From: Paraburkholderia guartelaensis
GTDB lineage: Bacteria; Pseudomonadota; Gammaproteobacteria; Burkholderiales; Burkholderiaceae
Direction of reading: 5' to 3'
DNA: 64,000 bases
NCBI RefSeq assembly: GCF_004353905.1
Contig: NZ_SMOD01000028.1
Location: 1-64,000 of the forward strand
Within the stretch, counting starts at the first letter, position 1. Every line of letters begins with the position of its first letter. The notes beneath the pieces are model-generated. The model worked only from the letters and a program-made list of their open reading frames with translations. It had not been told where the DNA came from and did no database searches. Both the position numbers and the translations under genes were made by a program. Of the stretch, positions 58,816 to 64,000 are shown in pieces.

Positions 58816-60588
58816 ATGGAAATGGAAAGACCCGCCTCCCCCCAAGCACGGCCCGCAAGTGCAACCGCAAGCCAGTCCTGGCTGCGCTGGCTGCCGGGCG
58901 TCACGTTGATCAAGACGTATCAGGGCGGCTGGTTGCTCAGCGATCTCGCCGCGGGACTGGTGCTGACGACCATGCTCGTGCCGGTCGGCATTGCCTATGC
59001 GGCGGCGTCCGGCGTGCCCGGTGTCTACGGTCTCTATGCCACGATCATTCCGCTGCTGGCCTACGCGATTTTCGGGCCCAGCCGCATTCTCGTGCTCGGC
59101 CCCGACTCCGCGCTTGCCGCGCCCATACTCGCCGTGGTGGTGCAGGTAGCGGGCGGTGACCCCGCACGCGCCATCGGCGTGGCGAGCATGATGGCGATCG
59201 TTTCCGGTCTCGTATGCGTCGTCATGGGGCTGCTGCGTCTCGGCTTCATCACGGAGCTGCTGTCCAAGCCTATTCGATACGGCTACATGAACGGCATTGC
59301 GCTAGCCGTGCTCATCAGCCAGTTGCCGAAGCTCTTCGCCATCTCCATCGACGAGCAGGGTCCGATGAGGGACCTGCTCAGCCTCGCTCAGGCGCTCGCG
59401 CGCGGCCAGGCCAACTGGTACAGCTTTGCCGTGGGCGCGGGAAGCCTCGTGCTGATCCTGGTGCTCAAGCGCTTCGACAAGGTCCCCGGCATCCTGATCG
59501 CCGTGATCGTGGCCACGCTCTCGGTCAGTCTCTTCCATCTCGACGCCATGGGCGTGAAAGTGCTGGGCACGATTCCCCAGGGGTTGCCTGGACTCTCGCT
59601 GCCGTGGGTCGACAACGTGGACCTGGTCAAGATCGTCCTGGGCGGCGCAGCCGTCGCGTTGATCGCCTTCGCTGATACGAGCGTGCTTTCGCGTACCTAC
59701 GCGGCGCGCTTTCATGCGCGCGTCGACCCGAACCAGGAGATGGTGGGCCTCGGCGTGGCGAACTTCGCGGCAGGCTTGTTCCAGGGCTTTCCGATCAGCA
59801 GCAGCGCTTCGCGCACGCCGGTTGCCGAAGCCGCGGGTGCCCGCACGCAGCTCACCGGCGTCGTGGGTGCGCTCGCCGTGGCCGCGCTGCTCATGGTCGC
59901 GCCCAATCTGTTGCGCTATTTGCCCAATAGCGCGCTCGCCGCGGTGGTGATCGCCGCCGCGCTCGGGCTGTTCGAAATCGCGGATCTCAAACGCATCTAC
60001 CGGATTCAGCAGTGGGAGTTCTGGCTTTCGATCGGTTGCTTCGTGGCAGTCGCGGTTTTCGGGGCGATTCCAGGCATTGGCCTCGCTGTCCTGATCGCCG
60101 TGATCGAATTCCTCTGGGACGGCTGGCGGCCCCATTTCGCAGTGCTCGGCCGTGTGGAGGGAGTGCGCGGCTATCACGACATCGAGCGCTATCCCGAAGC
60201 CGTGCGCACGCCGGGACTCGTGCTGTTTCGCTGGGACGCGCCGTTGTTCTTCGCGAACGCCGAATTGTTTCAGCAGCGCCTGATGGAGGCGGTGGAAGCG
60301 TCGCCCACGCCGGTGCGCCGGGTCGTGGTGGCGGCGGAGCCCGTGACGAGTGTGGACGTCACGTCCGCCGACATGCTGCGCGAACTGACCCAGGCGTTGC
60401 GCGAGCGCGGCATCGCGCTGCATTTCGCGGAGATGAAGGACCCGGTGCGCGACAAGCTCAAGCGCTTCGACTTGCTCGAAGACATCGGCCCGGACCGCTT
60501 CGATCCGACCGTAAGCAGTGCTGTCGATCGCTATGTCGACGAGACCGGCCTCGCGAAAGACGAAGCCGGGCCGCAAGAGGGACGGTAG
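58816..60588 (+). CDS. SulP family anion permease with STAS domain
   Basis: A 590-residue inner membrane transporter of the SLC26/SulP family. About 14 membrane segments cover residues 45-430 (GLVLTTMLVPVGIAYAAASGVPGVYGLYATIIP, VLGPDSALAAPI, FPISSSASRTPVAEAAGA), and a cytosolic STAS domain follows from about residue 450 (GLVLFRWDAPLFFANAELF, VTSVDVTSADMLREL). The AASGVPGVYGLY motif is the family signature. Cargo is usually sulfate, bicarbonate or another anion; next to nasST it might even be nitrate, but this is speculation. The ATG at 58816 is a weak-site start. Confidence 0.88.
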   Translation: MEMERPASPQARPASATASQSWLRWLPGVTLIKTYQGGWLLSDLAAGLVLTTMLVPVGIAYAAASGVPGVYGLYATIIPLLAYAIFGPSRILVLGPDSALAAPILAVVVQVAGGDPARAIGVASMMAIVSGLVCVVMGLLRLGFITELLSKPIRYGYMNGIALAVLISQLPKLFAISIDEQGPMRDLLSLAQALARGQANWYSFAVGAGSLVLILVLKRFDKVPGILIAVIVATLSVSLFHLDAMGVKVLGTIPQGLPGLSLPWVDNVDLVKIVLGGAAVALIAFADTSVLSRTYAARFHARVDPNQEMVGLGVANFAAGLFQGFPISSSASRTPVAEAAGARTQLTGVVGALAVAALLMVAPNLLRYLPNSALAAVVIAAALGLFEIADLKRIYRIQQWEFWLSIGCFVAVAVFGAIPGIGLAVLIAVIEFLWDGWRPHFAVLGRVEGVRGYHDIERYPEAVRTPGLVLFRWDAPLFFANAELFQQRLMEAVEASPTPVRRVVVAAEPVTSVDVTSADMLRELTQALRERGIALHFAEMKDPVRDKLKRFDLLEDIGPDRFDPTVSSAVDRYVDETGLAKDEAGPQEGR

Positions 60589-60647
60589 CGCAAAGAGTAT
60601 GCGGTGCCGGCCTTGCAGTACCGCACCGTACTTTGCGTCGATGCCGG

Positions 60648-61667
60648 TCAGGCGCCGGGCTTGAGCACAACGCGAAAGCGCGCCTTGCCGCTCATCATCC
60701 GCTCATAGGCTTCCGCCGCGCGCGACAGCGGATATTCCTCGATCATCGGCTTCACGCCCGAGAGCGCGCTGAATGCCAGGGTATCCTGAGAATCGGCGGC
60801 GGTGCCCGAGGGCCAGCCCTGCACCGAGTGGCGGCCCATGATGAACTGCGTGATCGGCACCTCCACGGGCTCCTCCGACACGCCGATCATGATCAGCTTG
60901 CCATTCAGGCCGAGACCGCCCAGCGCAGCGCTCATGGCTTTGCCGCTCGTGGCCGTGGCGAGGATCACGCGCGCGCCGCCCAGCGCGAGCAACGCTTGCG
61001 CGACGTCCTGCGAGGAACTGTCGATGTAGTGATGCGCGCCGAGCTGTTTCGCGAGCGGCGCCTTGTCCTGCCCGCGCGCGATGGCCACGGTGACGAAGCC
61101 CATTTTGCGGGCGTATTGCACGCCGAGATGGCCGAGACCGCCAATGCCGAGAATCGCCACGACATCGCCCGCGCGTGCGCCGCTGTTGCGCAGCGCGTTG
61201 AAGGTGGTGATGCCCGCGCACAGGAGCGGCGCGGCGTCGACGTCGGAGAGGTCGTCGGGCATACGCGCGAGCGCTTCCTGCGGCGCCACCATGTAATCGG
61301 CGTAGCCGCCGTCGTAACTGATGCCGGGAATCTGCCCGTTCTTGCAGAGCACGAAGTCGCCATGGCGGCAGTGTTCGCAATGGCCGCAGTGGCCGCCGTG
61401 CCAGCCCACGCCGATGCGCTGTCCGACCTTCCATTCGTCGACGCGCGGGCCAAGCTTTTCGATCACGCCTGCGATCTCGTGGCCGGGCACGCGAGGAAAC
61501 TGGAGGCCCGGCCACTGGCCTTCTTTCGTGAGCGAATCGCTATGGCAGATCCCGCAGGCCTGCACCTTGACGAGGACGTGACCTTCGGGCGGCTCGGGAA
61601 TATCGCGCTCGACCAGTTCGAGAGGGGCGCCCGGTTTTGCTACCTGCACTACGTGCATCTTTGGCAT
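60648..61667 (-). CDS. Zinc-dependent alcohol dehydrogenase
   Basis: A 339-residue medium-chain dehydrogenase of the AdhP type. Catalytic zinc ligands are in CGICHSDSLTKEG (about 37-49) and GHEIAGVIEKLG (about 62-73). Structural zinc cysteines are in GGHCGHCEHCRHGDFVLC (about 91-108). The nucleotide fold is LGIGGLGHLGVQYARKMG, consistent with NAD(P). It oxidises primary alcohols or reduces aldehydes. The ATG at 61667 follows AGGAG. It is convergent with the SulP gene with 59 nt between, without a clear terminator. Confidence 0.93.
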   Translation of the reverse strand: MPKMHVVQVAKPGAPLELVERDIPEPPEGHVLVKVQACGICHSDSLTKEGQWPGLQFPRVPGHEIAGVIEKLGPRVDEWKVGQRIGVGWHGGHCGHCEHCRHGDFVLCKNGQIPGISYDGGYADYMVAPQEALARMPDDLSDVDAAPLLCAGITTFNALRNSGARAGDVVAILGIGGLGHLGVQYARKMGFVTVAIARGQDKAPLAKQLGAHHYIDSSSQDVAQALLALGGARVILATATSGKAMSAALGGLGLNGKLIMIGVSEEPVEVPITQFIMGRHSVQGWPSGTAADSQDTLAFSALSGVKPMIEEYPLSRAAEAYERMMSGKARFRVVLKPGA

Positions 61668-61828
61668 CGTCTGCTCCTGGGAAAGAGAGGTTTGCACCGG
61701 TGATGTCGTGGCGACGTATAGCTACTGCGACATTGTAGGACGATGGAGCGCGCGCTTCGCGCTGCGCGGCGTGGAGGCTTTGGCGGAGGGATGTTTGTTA
61801 GCGTTATGAGTGTGAAGGCTTTGCGGTA

Positions 61829-62797
61829 TCAGCCTCCTTTTCGCGACCCAGCGCGCTTCGCGCCGGCTTGTATGCGGGCTTTTCCATCGACCGCTGTGCG
61901 GCTCTTCATATGGTCGATGAACGCGCGCAGCTTCGGCATGGCCTGCCGGCGGCCCGGATAGCAGAGAAACATCCCTGGCCTCATCGGCGCGTAGGCCGCC
62001 AGCACCTCTATCAGTTCTCCCGATCGCAGCCCGACAGCGGCCAAAGGCTCAGGCACCTGGGCCAGGCCCAGTCCTTCTATCGCGGCGCCAAGCACGGTGG
62101 GAAAGTCACTAGCGATGAGGGGGCCGGATACGGCGATCTCGACTGGTTGGTCGTCGTCATTGAATGACCAGAGTGCGAGCGCGCCGTTGGACCGACGCCA
62201 TCGCAAGCATGCATGCTGGCGCAGATCGTTCGGGTGAGCGGGCAGGCTGAGCCCGGCGAGGTAATCAGGGCTGCCGACGACGATGAGACGAAATGGCGGC
62301 GTCATTGGCACCGCGACCATATCGGGGGCAACGAGATGCCCCTGCCGGATAGCGGCGTCGAATCCTTCGGCTGCCAGGTCGGTCACCTCCTTGCTCGCAG
62401 CAAGCTCCACCTCGATCTCGGGATACGCCCGGCAGAACGATGTGACCAGCTCCAGCAGGGTCGGGATGACCGCGCGCGGCGCCGAGAGACGCAGCAATCC
62501 AGCCGGTCGCTGGCCAAGTCCACGCGCAACTTCACTGGCGGCGACCAGTTCCTCGAAGGCCGGCTTGGCGCGCGCGAAAAACTGTTCGCCGGCTTCGGTC
62601 AAGCCGACACTGCGCGAGTTGCGTATGAAGAGCGCTGCGCCGATGCGCGTTTCGAGTACGCGCACCGTCTGGCTGATAGCCGACGGCGTCACACCGAGTT
62701 CCGCGGCCGCCTTGCGAAAACTCCGATGCTGGGCAACGCGCAGGAACACCTCCACGCCGTCCAGCGCGCCCTGCCTGACTGTGAAGTTCTGCTTCAT
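61829..62797 (-). CDS. LysR-type regulator
   Basis: A 322-residue regulator. The winged helix-turn-helix is at residues about 12-70 (GVEVFLRVAQHRSFRKAAAE, SAISQTVRVLETRIGAALFI). The C-terminal 30 residues are basic and likely disordered (KARIQAGAKRAGSRKGG), an extension past the usual end near 300. It is divergent from the small exported protein and the glutathione transferase, so those are its most likely targets. The effector domain starts at LRLSAPRAVIPT. Confidence 0.88.
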   Translation of the reverse strand: MKQNFTVRQGALDGVEVFLRVAQHRSFRKAAAELGVTPSAISQTVRVLETRIGAALFIRNSRSVGLTEAGEQFFARAKPAFEELVAASEVARGLGQRPAGLLRLSAPRAVIPTLLELVTSFCRAYPEIEVELAASKEVTDLAAEGFDAAIRQGHLVAPDMVAVPMTPPFRLIVVGSPDYLAGLSLPAHPNDLRQHACLRWRRSNGALALWSFNDDDQPVEIAVSGPLIASDFPTVLGAAIEGLGLAQVPEPLAAVGLRSGELIEVLAAYAPMRPGMFLCYPGRRQAMPKLRAFIDHMKSRTAVDGKARIQAGAKRAGSRKGG

Positions 62798-62905
62798 GGC
62801 CCGTCAACATTGTGATGAATACCCGCGTGCGAATAGCGATGATACCTTGGCACCATCAATTGGGCCGGAGATTCAGCGGCTCACACCACCGTAACGGGAC
62901 GCTGG

Positions 62906-63307
62906 ATGAAACGCTTTCTTCTTAACTTGACCATCGCCTCTGCGCTGGTCGCTTTTGCTGGAGTTTCCATGTCGCAAACCACGCCTATGCCTGCCACGCC
63001 AACCACGAAGATTCTGGCGATTGGCACCTTTCCGCCGGGCACGGATATGCAACTTGTCCAAAGCATTCTTCCGACCGAAGTGCGCGAGACGGCGCAGCTC
63101 TACCTCGAGGGCAAAGTTGACCAGTGGTATTCACTGCAAGACCGGGCCGGGGTGGCATTCATCCTGAACGTAACAGACGTCAATCAAGCGCATGAAATGC
63201 TCGAGGCGCTTCCCTTGGGAAAGGCCCACTTGATGACATTCTCACTTTTGCCAATAGGCCCACTGAAGCCGTTGAGCAAGCTCCTGAATCCGCCCGCTCC
63301 CCAATAG
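62906..63307 (+). CDS. Small exported protein with YCII/muconolactone-isomerase-like fold
   Basis: A 133-residue protein with an N-terminal signal peptide (LTIASALVAFAGVSMSQ). The mature part, with ILAIGTFPPGTDMQLVQSIL, VDQWYSLQDRAGVAFILNVTDV and KAHLMTFSLLPIGPL, resembles the ferredoxin-like fold of YCII or muconolactone isomerase proteins, but with a secretion signal that cytoplasmic enzymes do not have. Function unknown. It may act on a small molecule in the periplasm. The glutathione transferase gene follows 49 nt downstream, so they may be one operon under the divergent LysR. Confidence 0.6.
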   Translation: MKRFLLNLTIASALVAFAGVSMSQTTPMPATPTTKILAIGTFPPGTDMQLVQSILPTEVRETAQLYLEGKVDQWYSLQDRAGVAFILNVTDVNQAHEMLEALPLGKAHLMTFSLLPIGPLKPLSKLLNPPAPQ

Positions 63308-63356
63308 AAAGCGTTATAGCGTGCTGGGCTGAACTAACTCGTTGTCAGGACCAAAC

Positions 63357-63968
63357 ATGAAGATTTATTACTCGCCGGGAGCATGCTCGCTTGCGTCGCA
63401 TATCGTTGCACGCGAAGCGGGTATCGCGATTCAACTCGAAAGGGTGGATATGTCGTCGAAGCGCACGCAAGGCGGAATCGACTTTCTCACCATCAATCCA
63501 AAGGGGAACGTGCCGGTGCTCGAACTGGACGACGGAATGTTTCTTACGGAAGGTCCCGCGATCATGCAGTTTCTCGCGGACTTGAAGCCGGAACGCGATC
63601 TCGTTCCTCGCAACGGGACGATGGCGCGATACCGTTTGCAGGAATGGCTCGGCTTCATTAATTCCGATTTGCACACGACTTACGCTCCGCTCTTCAATCC
63701 GGCGATGCCCGAATCGATCCGCAACGACAAGCGAGCAGTACTGTTCAAATATTATGCCTTAGTGGAGCGGTCCCTCACGCACCAGCAATGGTTGCTGGGA
63801 GAGCGATTCTCGGTGGCCGACGCCTATCTTTTCACAGTGACGAATTGGGCAAGGCACGTTGGCGTGGATTTTTCGCGGCTGCCCGCCGTCACCGCGTTTC
63901 AGCAACGCGCGGCCGGTCGCCCGCAGGTTCGGGAAGCACTTATGGCGGAAGGTCTGCTGCGGAACTGA
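63357..63968 (+). CDS. Glutathione S-transferase (beta/GstA-like)
   Basis: A 203-residue soluble enzyme. The N-terminal thioredoxin fold begins MKIYYSPGACSLASHIV, with the catalytic serine or cysteine in the SPGACS motif of beta-class enzymes (Cys about 10). Glutathione-binding NPKGNVPVLELDDG and LTEGPAIMQFL match the family. The helical second domain includes WLLGERFSVADAYLFTVTNWA. It detoxifies electrophiles with glutathione. AGGA lies 8 nt before the ATG. Confidence 0.92.
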   Translation: MKIYYSPGACSLASHIVAREAGIAIQLERVDMSSKRTQGGIDFLTINPKGNVPVLELDDGMFLTEGPAIMQFLADLKPERDLVPRNGTMARYRLQEWLGFINSDLHTTYAPLFNPAMPESIRNDKRAVLFKYYALVERSLTHQQWLLGERFSVADAYLFTVTNWARHVGVDFSRLPAVTAFQQRAAGRPQVREALMAEGLLRN

Positions 63969-63990
63969 ACGGTACCCGGGAGGTGCAGAT

Positions 63991-64000
63991 ATGATTGAGC
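63991..64000 (+). CDS. Start of a partial gene at the window edge
   Basis: An ATG at 63991 follows GGGAGGTG, an excellent ribosome binding site, 22 nt after the glutathione transferase stop. Only the first codons (M I E) are visible, so the product is unknown, but it is likely co-transcribed with the glutathione transferase. Confidence 0.5.

Overview
The window looks like a chromosomal segment of a Burkholderiaceae bacterium, most likely Paraburkholderia or a close relative. The grounds are the high GC content, the Burkholderia-type porin, five LysR regulators, the CsgG/DUF4810/GNA1162 lipoprotein trio, a class II-like cellulose operon and an infA paralogue lying beside rpsU. No insertion sequence, CRISPR array or tRNA gene was found. 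All names rest on reading the proteins and sites by eye; no database search was possible.

Layout. 1-300: tail of an rRNA operon (23S-5S spacer, 5S rRNA, strong terminator). 448-2534: a sigma-28-like promoter, then three lipoprotein genes. 2627-4606: rpoD, convergent with the lipoproteins across a shared terminator. 5.0-8.9 kb: a methyltransferase, a GFA protein, a small cassette (HTH protein, divergent unknown protein and an overlapping short gene) and an LCMT-like methyltransferase. 8.9-24.1 kb: one nine-gene minus-strand cellulose operon, bcsB-Z-C-E-F-Q-A-G-R, encoding synthase, export and phosphoethanolamine decoration, with two hairpins in its leader. 24.5-29.5 kb: an O-methyltransferase, a TonB-dependent receptor with a Fur-like site, and galB-galC for the lower 4,5-cleavage branch of gallate/protocatechuate degradation.

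29.6-40.6 kb is a redox and regulator patchwork: a class V aminotransferase, an Old Yellow Enzyme whose N-terminus and promoter look copied from the SDR gene at 35.4 kb, a LysE exporter, LysR regulators, an F420-reductase-like protein, argC (short type) with its own LysR, a YunG-like protein and a peroxiredoxin. 41.0-42.8 kb is a cold-shock and translation group (csp, small protein, infA paralogue, rpsU). 43.0-47.3 kb is a lower-GC minus-strand cluster (mesX, mesD, flavin reductase, MetF-MetV-like fusion) for methionine synthesis by a core methionine synthase, with a MetR-type box in front.

47.6-50 kb holds queH and an HD phosphohydrolase. 50.1-56.7 kb is an aromatic catabolism locus: a LysR with two DNA-binding domains, a GntR, the ligB-ligA extradiol dioxygenase, a porin, an LhgO-type oxidase and a small monooxygenase. 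It probably works with galB-galC 23 kb away. 56.7-64 kb carries nasS/nasT nitrate-sensing regulators, a SulP permease, a zinc alcohol dehydrogenase, a LysR, a small exported protein, a glutathione transferase and the start of one more gene.

Most notable points: the MesX/MesD operon with a MetR box and low GC; the SDR-derived leader and N-terminus on the Old Yellow Enzyme, with a shared palindrome at identical spacing; the scrambled bcs order; the tandem-HTH LysR; and the sigma-28-like promoter before the CsgG-type lipoprotein operon.
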